From: JBGTSJ01 sp041940305
Lineage (GTDB): Bacteria > Planctomycetota > Planctomycetia > Planctomycetales > Planctomycetaceae
NCBI GenBank assembly: GCA_041940305.1
Contig: JBGTSJ010000022.1
Coordinates: forward strand, 29,545 to 93,544
Length of the DNA: 64,000 nucleotides
Direction: 5' to 3'
Notes under the pieces: model-generated
Database searches by the model: none
Seen by the model: the letters and a program-made list of their open reading frames with translations, nothing else
What the model was told of the DNA's origin: nothing
Part shown: in pieces, positions 18,472 to 27,031 of the stretch
Layout: every line of letters begins with the position of its first letter
Position numbering within the stretch: position 1 is the stretch's first letter
Translations under genes and position numbers: made by a program

Positions 18472-19620
18472 CTATGCCGGGACTTTGGACTGCAGCACGG
18501 CGACGGTTCCGGGAGACCTGCGGTTGACGGCCAGAATGAACAACTGGTCGTCAAACGTTGCGCAGTAATCGGACATCATGTCCTGCACGCTTTCGCCGTC
18601 GCGGACGGGAAAATCCAGCCGGGAGAACTGCCGCGAGACCGGGTCGAACACGGTCCACGACCCGATGAAGTGATGCGGCTCGCCGTCCAGTGAGCCGTCC
18701 CCTCCGGTCCAGGTGGAATGGCAGAAGTACAACTGGTTGCGAAACAACCATCCGCCGCTGAAGTAGCCGAACCAGTCCCGAAAACCGGGTACCGGAATGG
18801 GATCGCCCCACTCGCCGGTGTCTGCATGGACGGGGAGCAGCCGTCCCTGAAGATGGTCCGACGCAAACAGGGTTTCGCCGAAGACCCGGCCGCCGGCCGT
18901 CGGAGTGGCGTTCGGCAGCGGAGACCGGTAGTGGGCCGTCCACTCATCCGTCCGAAGATCGAACCGCACCAGATCGTTTCCGGTATAGGTGCTGCCCCAG
19001 AACTCCTGCCGGTCCGTGTCGATGAACGACATGTAAAGCGTACCGGACAGTTCAAAGGGGCAGGGAAAGCTTCGGCCGATCTCCTGTTGCACGTCCCACT
19101 TGATGACGCTGGCGTGGCGCGTGTCGTAGAAGTACACCGCGTCCGATTGCGGATGAGCGAAGCCGCCGTAGACGGCAGGCTCGGCGTGAGGGAACGGATG
19201 GCGGAGCACGCTCTGCCGCTCGCGGTCCCAGACCCAGAGTTCCGACAGGCCGGGCGTGCAGAGATACACCTTCGTGCCGACGGCGACGGGCCACAGATGC
19301 AGCCCCTGCCACGAGATGCCGGTGATCGCCTGGAGGTCGTGGACCTCCCCCTCGCCGGATGACGTGTCGTACTGCCACAGGGAGCCATCGAGTGGACTCG
19401 TCCAGATGTTGCCGTCGGGACCTGCGGTCGGCTCATGCATGCGTCCCGGGGCCGTTCCGAGATCAACACGGTGGAAGAGCGGCGTGCGGACGTCGCCGAC
19501 GCCTTCCGCAGTCAGCGTGCGTGAATCATCGGCCCAGGTGCGCGGAATGCAGGTGGCTGTGACGGAGCCCGCCGCAATCTGCAGGATTCGACGGCGGGAG
19601 ATGCGCTGGGAGGTCGACAT
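18472..19620 (-). CDS. Tat-exported beta-propeller protein (SMP-30/Vgb-like)
   Basis: 382 residues beginning with a twin-arginine leader (SRRRILQIAAGSVTATCI). The remainder shows repeating units with W/Y-rich blades (DGNIWTSPLDGSLWQYD, HPQSDAVYFYDTRH) and resembles SMP-30/gluconolactonase or virginiamycin-B-lyase-like six-bladed propellers. I see no catalytic residues that would identify a reaction. A GTG 15 bases upstream is an alternative start; neither has a clear ribosome-binding site. It precedes the pentaheme gene by 50 bp in the same orientation, so it may be the head of that operon, and it diverges from the membrane protein at 19760. Confidence 0.7.
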   Translation of the reverse strand: MSTSQRISRRRILQIAAGSVTATCIPRTWADDSRTLTAEGVGDVRTPLFHRVDLGTAPGRMHEPTAGPDGNIWTSPLDGSLWQYDTSSGEGEVHDLQAITGISWQGLHLWPVAVGTKVYLCTPGLSELWVWDRERQSVLRHPFPHAEPAVYGGFAHPQSDAVYFYDTRHASVIKWDVQQEIGRSFPCPFELSGTLYMSFIDTDRQEFWGSTYTGNDLVRFDLRTDEWTAHYRSPLPNATPTAGGRVFGETLFASDHLQGRLLPVHADTGEWGDPIPVPGFRDWFGYFSGGWLFRNQLYFCHSTWTGGDGSLDGEPHHFIGSWTVFDPVSRQFSRLDFPVRDGESVQDMMSDYCATFDDQLFILAVNRRSPGTVAVLQSKVPA

Positions 19621-19759
19621 GGGTCGATCAATCACGCGCTCGCCGGCATCTGATGCGCGCTTTCAGAGCATGCGGCTTGTAGAAGTGTTTCGCTCGGCCA
19701 TATGATATCGCAGCGCCGCTGATCATCGCCACCCAATCAGTCAAGGGCGCAATCGCACG

Positions 19760-20560
19760 ATGAACGAAGTGACTGCCACTGTCTCGGCTCAAGAGGATCT
19801 CTCAACTGCCGCCCCGCCGTCCTCCTCGCGCTCGCGGCGAGCTTCGGTCCTGGCATTGCTCGTCGCAGGATTGTTGGGCGGCGCCGTCTCGGCTCCGCTC
19901 GTGCACCGCTACGAGAACCAGTTCCCGATGGTGAATCTGACCGTCGAGGAGACCAACCTGCTGCGGGCCAATCCGGACGATCCGGTCGCATGGGCGATCG
20001 AGCGGGGCAATCGATGGGACGCCCTGTTCCGGAACACAGCGCTCTGCATGGCCATCTTCGGCGCGGTGCTGGGAGCCGCGGTGGGTCTGGCTGACGGATT
20101 GGTTCAACGCTCACCAGGCCGCGGATTTGCGCTGATGGGTCTGCTTGCGCTGTGCGGCGCCGTCAGCGGCCTGCCGGCGGGGCTGGCCAATGGAGTCATC
20201 GGGCTCGAAATGCAGGACAACCGGGACAGTGACCCCTTGCCCTACGCGATGGCCATGCACGTCAGTTCCTTCGTAATTGTCAGCCTGGCAATCGGGGCGG
20301 GACTGGGTTTCCGCTCGCGGAAGTGGAGCGTGTTGATTCGGGCGGCCGCTGGAGGACTGGTTGCAGGCCTACTGTTCGCACCATTGGCGTCGTTTCTGTT
20401 TCCGCTGTACCGCACGGACCTGCCTGTTCCGGAAGGAATCCCCCCGAAGCTGGTGTTCCTGATGACGGCCGGGGGATTGATCGGCGTGTGCATCGGACGG
20501 TCCCCCTTCCGCGTCTTCTCAGCAGTCCCGGTCGGCGCACCGGCACACGCCGCGTCGTAG
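19760..20560 (+). CDS. Six-helix membrane protein, unknown function
   Basis: 266 residues, ATG start. Six hydrophobic, glycine-rich segments can be picked out (for example VLALLVAGLLGGAVSAPL, TALCMAIFGAVLGAAVGLA, LMGLLALCGAVSGLPAG, FVIVSLAIGAGLGF). I do not recognise the family; there is no nucleotide-binding, heme or transporter signature. It stands divergent from the Tat-exported propeller and about 100 bp upstream of the TPR-CRTAC1 gene at 20664 in the same direction, so it could be co-transcribed with that gene. Confidence 0.7.
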   Translation: MNEVTATVSAQEDLSTAAPPSSSRSRRASVLALLVAGLLGGAVSAPLVHRYENQFPMVNLTVEETNLLRANPDDPVAWAIERGNRWDALFRNTALCMAIFGAVLGAAVGLADGLVQRSPGRGFALMGLLALCGAVSGLPAGLANGVIGLEMQDNRDSDPLPYAMAMHVSSFVIVSLAIGAGLGFRSRKWSVLIRAAAGGLVAGLLFAPLASFLFPLYRTDLPVPEGIPPKLVFLMTAGGLIGVCIGRSPFRVFSAVPVGAPAHAAS

Positions 20561-20663
20561 CGAAGGGGTCGGGGTGCCTCCTTCGAGTCGTGCGCCCGCT
20601 GATCGGGGTCGTGCGGCCGGACGGCGCATCGTCTCTCGAAGTGGGACGGATCGTGGCGGATTC

Positions 20664-23642
20664 ATGAGCGCAGCAAGTCCGGCAGGTCGAGAGGGCTACT
20701 CCGACTCAAAGCGTCGCTCCCGCACGCGCGTGCGGGCACTCGTGGGGAGTGGAGTTCTGCTGGTGGCGGCCGTGGCCGCCACTTCTCTGCGGACGCCGTC
20801 ACGGGCTCAGGAATGGATTGACGAGGGGATTGCGGCTCTGCAGTCGGGCAATCCCGCTGAGGCGCGCGAGCTGGCGAATCGCGCTCTGAGGGAAGTCCCG
20901 GACTCCCCGTCAGCACTGTTGCTAGCGGCACGAGCCTCGAAGCAGATGCGGCAGTTTACGCCAGCGATCGGATACTATGATCGGATACCGGACGACGGGA
21001 CGGCGGCCGCCGTGAGCGCGCGAACGGAATCGGGTCAGGTGCGTCTTACGGAACTCGGCGAATTGTCGGCGGCCGAGCAGCAGTTTCGCCGGGCGTTGAA
21101 GCAGGACGGGGACTCCATCGACGCACATGCCGGCCTCGCGTATGTGCTGGGAATGACGTCGCGTCCCCTGCAGGCCGAGTTGGAACGTCTCGAACTGATC
21201 CGGCTGGAGGCCGCGGATACGGCGCAGATGTATCTACTGGCGACCGGCGGCGCTGCGGTTGAGAATCCGCAGCAGTTGCAGGCCTGTGCCGAGATGTCGC
21301 CCGACGATCCGGCAGTCAAGCTGGGGACCGCCCGCATCGCGATTGAACTGGGCGACTTCGACCGTGCCGCCGAGTTGCTCGGCGAACTGGCTGAGACTCA
21401 ACCCGATTCGCACGAGGTGCAGGTGCTGCTGGGCGAACTCTGGCTGAGGTCCAATGCCGACGAAGAGTTTCGGAACTGGAGCCGGCGGATTACTGAGGCG
21501 GCTGCGGGCCATCCCGGAATCTGGTTCGTACGGGGACAGTATGCGGAGCGGCAAGGACTCACGGAGGCTGCGGTGCGGTGCTACGGAGAGTGCGTGCTTC
21601 GCGCCCCCTGTTTCCCCAGCGGCGCGTACCGGCTCGGCCAATCGCTCGTGTCGCTGGACGAGACGGAGAGTGCAGCCCCGTTCCTCGAGCGAGCTGGATT
21701 GCTGGCCGACTACGCCAAGCAGGCGGAACTGGCGTATCGAGTGGGAGAGCCGGTCCACTTCGGGCGATGCATGGAACTGGCGGAGTCGCTCGGGCTGACG
21801 TGGGAAGCGTACGGTTGGGCACGGGCGGCCATCGTCGAATTCGGTCCGGCCGCTGTGCCAAAAGCAAGAGTAGAGCGACTTCGATCGGCGACAATGCATT
21901 CGCCAATCGCTCGATCGACTACCGGGGATGAATTTCCGAACTTGGATCTGGCACGCTATCCATTGCCGGATTGGAGCGACTTCGGGCCGCTTCCTGAGGC
22001 GCCCCCGACGGTTGCCGCACTGAACGCCGTCAGCTTCCGCAATGACGCCGCACCTGCCGGTCTGGACTTCCAGTACCTCAATGGGGGCGCACCGCTGCGA
22101 CATGGCATTGTGCACATGTACGAGGTCGTCGGCGGCGGGGTGGCGGTGATCGACTATGACAGCGACGGGTGGCCCGACGTCTATCTGCCGCAGGGAGGAG
22201 AGTGGCCCGACTCCGCTGACCCCCGCGCCTTGGACGAGTTGTTTCGAAACAGGGGAGACGGAACTTTCCAGCGCGTGCAGCGGGACTGCATGCTGGAGGA
22301 GAACAGCTTCAGTCAGGGCGCAGCAGTCGGGGACTTCGACGGAGACGGATTCGCCGACGTGTACGTGGCGAACATCGGCGCCAACCGCCTGTATCGCAAC
22401 AACGGCGACGGGACGTTTGAGGACGTGACGGTCGCGGCGAGCGTCGGCGACGAGCGCTATTCGACGAGCGCGACCATCGCCGATTTCACGGGGGACGCCC
22501 TCCCCGAAATCTTCTCCCTCAATTACCTCTCCGGTCATGATTTGTTCGAGCGGGTCTGCGGGGACGCAGCCATTCCGCGGTCGTGCCTGCCGCAGTCATT
22601 CCGCGGCTCCCCGCCCCGTCTGTACCAGAACCTGGGAGACGGGGGATTCGCGGATGCGTCGAATGCATCCGGACTGACTGCAGCCGCCCCCGGACGGGGC
22701 CTGGGGCTGATCGCGGGCGACCTGGACGGGGCGGGGGGACTGGACGTGTACGTGGCTAACGATGTCGGACCGAATTCACTGTGGATCGGCATTCCGAGCG
22801 ACGGCGGCGAGGCGGCGTTTCGTGATGACGGATTGATCCGAGGGGTGGCGCTGAACCGTGACGGCGACTACGAGTCGGGAATGGGGATCGCCGCGGGGGA
22901 CGTCGACCTGGACGGCCGCCTGGATCTGCTTGTGACGAACTTCGACGATCAAACCAACACGCTCTACTGCCAGGAGGAGGGTGGCCACTTTGTCGATGCG
23001 TCGGCTACGGCCGGCTTCGCGCCGAAACGCCACGCGTATGTCGGCTGGGGGGCGCAGTTCTTCGACGCGGAGCTCGACGGCTTGCCGGACCTGATGCTGA
23101 CCAACGGTCATGTGAATGATCTGCGAGATCGAGGGCAGGCCTATCAGATGCCGGCCCAGTTCTTCAGCAACACGGGCGACCGGCGGTTTGTGGAACGGGA
23201 AGCAGACCACCTCGGGCCCTTCTTCACCGAGCGTCATCTTGGCCGTGGGATGGCGCGCATTGACTGGAATCGGGATGGACGTGAGGACATTCTGATCACC
23301 CATCTGGATGCGCCGCTCGCCTTATTGACGAACACCTCGCCGCCCGCGGGCCAGGCGTTCCGCTGCCGGCTGGTCGGCGTCCAATCGGCTCGCGATCCAG
23401 TCGGGGCGACCGTCCGCGTGACGGTCGAAGGCCGGACCTGGACTCGGCAGTGGCTGGCCGGCGACGGCAATCAGTCGAGCAACGAGCGCATCCTCGTCTT
23501 TGCCACGGGGAACGGAGCCACGATTGAGAGCGTCGACGTCCACTGGCCCTCGGGGCAGGTCGATCGCCATCACGATCTGCCGACAGCCTGTGACGCTGTG
23601 TTTGTGGAGGGGCTGAGTCGCTGGCTCGAACTGCCGCGGTGA
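20664..23642 (+). CDS. TPR-CRTAC1/ASPIC protein (paralogue A)
   Basis: 992 residues. A single N-terminal membrane segment (VGSGVLLVAAVAATSL) anchors or exports the protein. TPR-like helices occupy about residues 40-420. A CRTAC1 propeller follows from about 450, with FG-GAP calcium motifs such as DFDGDGFADVYVAN and DVDLDGRLDLLVTN, and an ASPIC/UnbV end with VDVHWPSGQVDRHH. The start at 20664 was preferred over an upstream GTG because it is close to the membrane segment and follows GGCGGA. Two longer-range paralogues at 32957 and 35950 have the same order of parts. The TPR front suggests protein-protein assembly in the envelope. No enzyme residues are visible. Confidence 0.88.
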   Translation: MSAASPAGREGYSDSKRRSRTRVRALVGSGVLLVAAVAATSLRTPSRAQEWIDEGIAALQSGNPAEARELANRALREVPDSPSALLLAARASKQMRQFTPAIGYYDRIPDDGTAAAVSARTESGQVRLTELGELSAAEQQFRRALKQDGDSIDAHAGLAYVLGMTSRPLQAELERLELIRLEAADTAQMYLLATGGAAVENPQQLQACAEMSPDDPAVKLGTARIAIELGDFDRAAELLGELAETQPDSHEVQVLLGELWLRSNADEEFRNWSRRITEAAAGHPGIWFVRGQYAERQGLTEAAVRCYGECVLRAPCFPSGAYRLGQSLVSLDETESAAPFLERAGLLADYAKQAELAYRVGEPVHFGRCMELAESLGLTWEAYGWARAAIVEFGPAAVPKARVERLRSATMHSPIARSTTGDEFPNLDLARYPLPDWSDFGPLPEAPPTVAALNAVSFRNDAAPAGLDFQYLNGGAPLRHGIVHMYEVVGGGVAVIDYDSDGWPDVYLPQGGEWPDSADPRALDELFRNRGDGTFQRVQRDCMLEENSFSQGAAVGDFDGDGFADVYVANIGANRLYRNNGDGTFEDVTVAASVGDERYSTSATIADFTGDALPEIFSLNYLSGHDLFERVCGDAAIPRSCLPQSFRGSPPRLYQNLGDGGFADASNASGLTAAAPGRGLGLIAGDLDGAGGLDVYVANDVGPNSLWIGIPSDGGEAAFRDDGLIRGVALNRDGDYESGMGIAAGDVDLDGRLDLLVTNFDDQTNTLYCQEEGGHFVDASATAGFAPKRHAYVGWGAQFFDAELDGLPDLMLTNGHVNDLRDRGQAYQMPAQFFSNTGDRRFVEREADHLGPFFTERHLGRGMARIDWNRDGREDILITHLDAPLALLTNTSPPAGQAFRCRLVGVQSARDPVGATVRVTVEGRTWTRQWLAGDGNQSSNERILVFATGNGATIESVDVHWPSGQVDRHHDLPTACDAVFVEGLSRWLELPR

Positions 23643-23643
23643 G

Positions 23644-23674
23644 CGATGACGCGTCAGAAGACTGCGACGCATCG
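23644..23674. terminator. Hairpin between convergent genes
   Basis: GCGTC pairs with GACGC and the flanking CGAT with ATCG (with bulges) in the 36-bp space between the converging 3' ends at 23642 and 23679. There is no T-run, so it would be an imperfect bidirectional terminator. Confidence 0.3.
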
Positions 23675-23678
23675 ACCG

Positions 23679-26192
23679 TTACTCTTCGACGATTTCGAGC
23701 GTCGTATTGAGGTCAATCGGGCCGGCGATCAGTTGCACCGAGCCGGAGGGCCACTGGCAGCGGATCTCGGAAACCTCATCCGACTCATTCAGACCGAAGT
23801 ACAGCGGAGCGCGGCTGTGTGAGAGATAGCCGGACTGCCCATCGTTGACCTTCATGTACGATGCTTCGGAGGTGACCACCGTGACGACGGCTCCGAGCGC
23901 GTCCCGATTGGAGGTTGTCCCGGTCAGCCGGACTTTCAGGTATCGCACGGACTTGCGGTCGGTCAGATTGCTGACCAGCACCATCGGGGGAGAATTGAAG
24001 TCGTTGGTAACGATATCCAGGTCGCCATCCTCATCGAGGTCAAAGATGACGGACCCCCGAGAACCGATGGCGGACCAGACGGCGACGCGGCCCGTGCGAT
24101 CCTCGCAGTCGATGTGCTCCCGATCGGCACCGTCGCAGTCGCACTCGAAATACGGAATGGCGGTCTGCCCGTTGCGGCGCGGCTCCACTCCCAGGATGAA
24201 TTCGCTGTCCCGAAACTGCCGGCCCTGATCATTCAACAGCAGCGTATTCACGCCGTAACGGAACGGGAGATTCATGCTGGCGGTGATGAACACGTCGTCG
24301 TATCCGTCGGCGTTCAGGTCTCCGACGCTCAGGCCCCACGGCCAGTAGTTCTCGACCCCCAGCGCGTCGGAAAGTTCCGTGAATAGACCGTCTCCCTGAT
24401 TCGCGAACAGGGCATTGCCGAAAATGCTGGCGCCGTCCGTCTGCAGAAATGACTCGGGAAACTGCATGTCGGCCTTGAGCTTCTCCTGATCCGGGCCGAC
24501 TTCCACACTCATGTCCGAGTGCATGTCGCTGATGAGGATGTCCAGATCGGCGTCGTTGTCGAAGTCGAACGCCTTCAATCCCATGGCGCCCCACGGCGTC
24601 TTTGGGAAGACCTCCCGGCTGCGGCGCACGAACCGTTCACCGGCCTGGTTTTCGTAGTATTCATCGTTTCCCTGCATGTTGAGCACATACAGGTCCTGCC
24701 AGCCGTCGGCGTTCAGATCCATGGCGCCGGCGTCCCCCGTCCAGGACTCATCGACGAGTCCCAGCTTTTCGGTGACGTCCTCGAAGCGATGATCTCCCAG
24801 GTTGCGATAGAGAATGCTGCGTTCATTCCGCTCCGGCTTGAGATGGCCGGCGAAGGCGTCCTTGTAGGCGACGTAGTACTCGTAATCGGCAGGAGCTTCA
24901 TGGCGGATCGGCTCCATTGTCACGGACGCGACCTCGTCCGTGGTGTACCGGCCGACGTTGCACACAAACAGATCCAGCAGCCCGTCGCGGTCGAAATCAA
25001 AGAACACCGCCCCGGAGGAGTGTCCCACGTAGTCGACGCCGGCTTCCTCCGACACGTCCTGAAAACGCCCCTGCCCGTCGTTGAGGTACAGGACGTTGCC
25101 GCCGCGGACGCTGGTCACAAACAGGTCGGCGTCGGCGTCGTTGTCGATATCGGCGAATGACGCGGAAACCCAGATGCGGTCGGAACGGGTGAGGCCGGCG
25201 GACTCGGTGACATCCTCGAACCGGCCGCCGCCGGCGTTCCGAAACAACTCGTTCGTGCCGGCCTGCGTGCAGAAGTAAATGTCGAGCCGGCCGTCCCCGT
25301 CGACGTCGGCGACAGCGACCCCATTGCCATGGTCATAATGCGATGCGAGGTAATCGCGGCCCGCATCGTCCACGATCTTGTTGCGAAACGTGATTCCCGA
25401 CTCGGCGAGTCGATCGACGAACTGAAAGTCGTGAAAGACGCCAAAGGCGTCGACGGTGGCCAGTTGCGCACTCCGCCGGGACTCGAGCCAGGGAGGAGCC
25501 ACGATCTCCGGCGGAACGGCCTTTCGCTCCGCGAGAACCCGGTCGAGGTCGCGCGTCAGATCTCGCCGTTCGTCCGCCGAGAGCGCTTCGTAGTAACCGC
25601 GGATCCGGCGATACGGATCAATGAGGATGAACTTCGAGCTGTGCACGATGGGTGATGTCGCATCGTCGGCAGCCTCCTCGACGGGAAGAAAGAAACTGTC
25701 CCGGCTGAGTTTGCGTACGTCGTCTTCCGAACCGGTCAGGAAGCGCCACATGTGGGGATCGGCCGAATGGGCCGAGGCGTAGGACTTAAGAACCTCGGGA
25801 GTGTCGTGTTCCGGATCGACCGTAATGCTGATCAACCGAATGTCCCGCCGGAGCGGATGACGTCGTAGCCTATTCTGAATGGTAGCGAGTTCGCGGGTCT
25901 GCATGGGGCAGGTCGCCGTGCAGCGGGTGAAGATGAAGTTGGCGATCCAGACCTTGCCGTCCAGCTGATCGGTCCCAAAGTCGCTGCCGCTCTGGTCTGT
26001 CAGAGTAAACGCCGGGATGGTGCCCAGCACCGGGATCGAGCGGTCAGCAGACTCTTCGCCGGAACCGGGACGGAGATTCGATTCGTCTGTTCGCTCAGCA
26101 ACATCGGTAGGCGGCCGATTCATGACCCACGCCGCAATGCTGAGTCCAGCAACAGCGATGACCAAAACTGTGGCTGCGATGCGACGTTTCAT
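23679..26192 (-). CDS. SCO1/SenC-CRTAC1 fusion protein
   Basis: 837 residues: an N-terminal membrane anchor (residues 7-25), an SCO1/SenC thioredoxin-fold domain (about 55-215), then an FG-GAP/CRTAC1 propeller with an ASPIC/UnbV tail (IRCQWPSGSVQLIAG). The SCO part keeps the copper site, Cys91-x3-Cys95 (FTRCTATCP) and His184 in IVHSSKFILIDPYRR. SCO proteins deliver copper to the CuA site of cytochrome oxidases or act as thiol reductants. Fusion to a calcium-binding propeller would hold that activity at the cell surface or in a complex. A cupredoxin lipoprotein gene lies 98 bp upstream in the same orientation. Domain assignments are strong; the combined role is inferred. Confidence 0.88.
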   Translation of the reverse strand: MKRRIAATVLVIAVAGLSIAAWVMNRPPTDVAERTDESNLRPGSGEESADRSIPVLGTIPAFTLTDQSGSDFGTDQLDGKVWIANFIFTRCTATCPMQTRELATIQNRLRRHPLRRDIRLISITVDPEHDTPEVLKSYASAHSADPHMWRFLTGSEDDVRKLSRDSFFLPVEEAADDATSPIVHSSKFILIDPYRRIRGYYEALSADERRDLTRDLDRVLAERKAVPPEIVAPPWLESRRSAQLATVDAFGVFHDFQFVDRLAESGITFRNKIVDDAGRDYLASHYDHGNGVAVADVDGDGRLDIYFCTQAGTNELFRNAGGGRFEDVTESAGLTRSDRIWVSASFADIDNDADADLFVTSVRGGNVLYLNDGQGRFQDVSEEAGVDYVGHSSGAVFFDFDRDGLLDLFVCNVGRYTTDEVASVTMEPIRHEAPADYEYYVAYKDAFAGHLKPERNERSILYRNLGDHRFEDVTEKLGLVDESWTGDAGAMDLNADGWQDLYVLNMQGNDEYYENQAGERFVRRSREVFPKTPWGAMGLKAFDFDNDADLDILISDMHSDMSVEVGPDQEKLKADMQFPESFLQTDGASIFGNALFANQGDGLFTELSDALGVENYWPWGLSVGDLNADGYDDVFITASMNLPFRYGVNTLLLNDQGRQFRDSEFILGVEPRRNGQTAIPYFECDCDGADREHIDCEDRTGRVAVWSAIGSRGSVIFDLDEDGDLDIVTNDFNSPPMVLVSNLTDRKSVRYLKVRLTGTTSNRDALGAVVTVVTSEASYMKVNDGQSGYLSHSRAPLYFGLNESDEVSEIRCQWPSGSVQLIAGPIDLNTTLEIVEE

Positions 26193-26290
26193 TACGATGG
26201 AACTCCAGAATTCGCTTCAGTCACGCGCGCCATGCGAACTTCGTACCAAGAGTTCGCGACACCGAGTATCGGCCTGGAGATGTCGCGGGA

Positions 26291-26857
26291 TCAGGGATGG
26301 GCGGGCAGCGAAGCCAGCCATGCTGCGAAGTCGCTGGACGATTGGACGACGATGTTTCCAGACAGTTGCGGGTGCGTGAAACCGCAAAACTGGTCGCCAC
26401 GGAACTCGAGATTCCCGGCGCCTCCCGTTGAGAGGGCCAGTTCAAAGGAGAGGTCAGGGACGGCGATCTCCTTCAGATCGCGTTCGGGGACTGCGAACGA
26501 GTAGAGGTAGTCCTCGCTCTTCAGCAGGATGCGGAGCCGGGTGTGCTGCGGAGCATGGGGATGGCGAACGGTATGCCGATCGTCATGCGTGCCGAAAATC
26601 CCATCCGGGCCGGGATACCGGACATACCACTCGTATTCGCGTCCCGTGATCTCGATGGCCAGCGGTTCGTGCGACCGGCTCGGCGGAGGTTCTGAGGCGT
26701 TGTCAGCCTGGTCGCTGCAGCCGAGCAATGCGATGAAGCAAGCGATGCCGGCCGGCCAATGCGAATTGTGCAATGAGCGGGAGCGGGCTTCGCACCCGGT
26801 CTCTGCCAGCAACGAGGCCGGGCCGGTTGCAGTAATTGGGGGAGCGGGGCGATGCAT
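26291..26857 (-). CDS. Cupredoxin (COX2 CuA-like) lipoprotein with altered copper site
   Basis: The C-terminal 130 residues resemble the periplasmic domain of cytochrome oxidase subunit II: EITGREYEWYVRYPG at the start of the fold and GDQFCGFTHPQLSG at the copper site. The usual CuA pattern has two Cys, Glu, His and Met. Here the first Cys is Gly, Glu is Gln and Met is Leu, leaving one Cys and one His, which would suit a mononuclear or vestigial site. A lipobox-like ALLGC follows a short hydrophobic run, so the mature protein is probably lipid-anchored. The start is uncertain: the ATG at 26857 gives a long n-region, and a TTG at 26773 gives an ideal lipoprotein leader. It is upstream of the SCO-CRTAC1 gene. 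Confidence 0.72.
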   Translation of the reverse strand: MHRPAPPITATGPASLLAETGCEARSRSLHNSHWPAGIACFIALLGCSDQADNASEPPPSRSHEPLAIEITGREYEWYVRYPGPDGIFGTHDDRHTVRHPHAPQHTRLRILLKSEDYLYSFAVPERDLKEIAVPDLSFELALSTGGAGNLEFRGDQFCGFTHPQLSGNIVVQSSSDFAAWLASLPAHP

Positions 26858-27031
26858 GTGTCCGCAACGACGCCGGAAGGCTGCAATACCGCTACGATCA
26901 CCCTGCGTGGGAATTGACAGAATCAACTGTCGCATGCCACGCTCACGGACGGTGTGCGAGCGCAGGGCACCTGAATCCGTTATCTTCGGTGCGGACACGA
27001 CATGTCAAGCCGCGCCGGTCGGCGAACTCTG

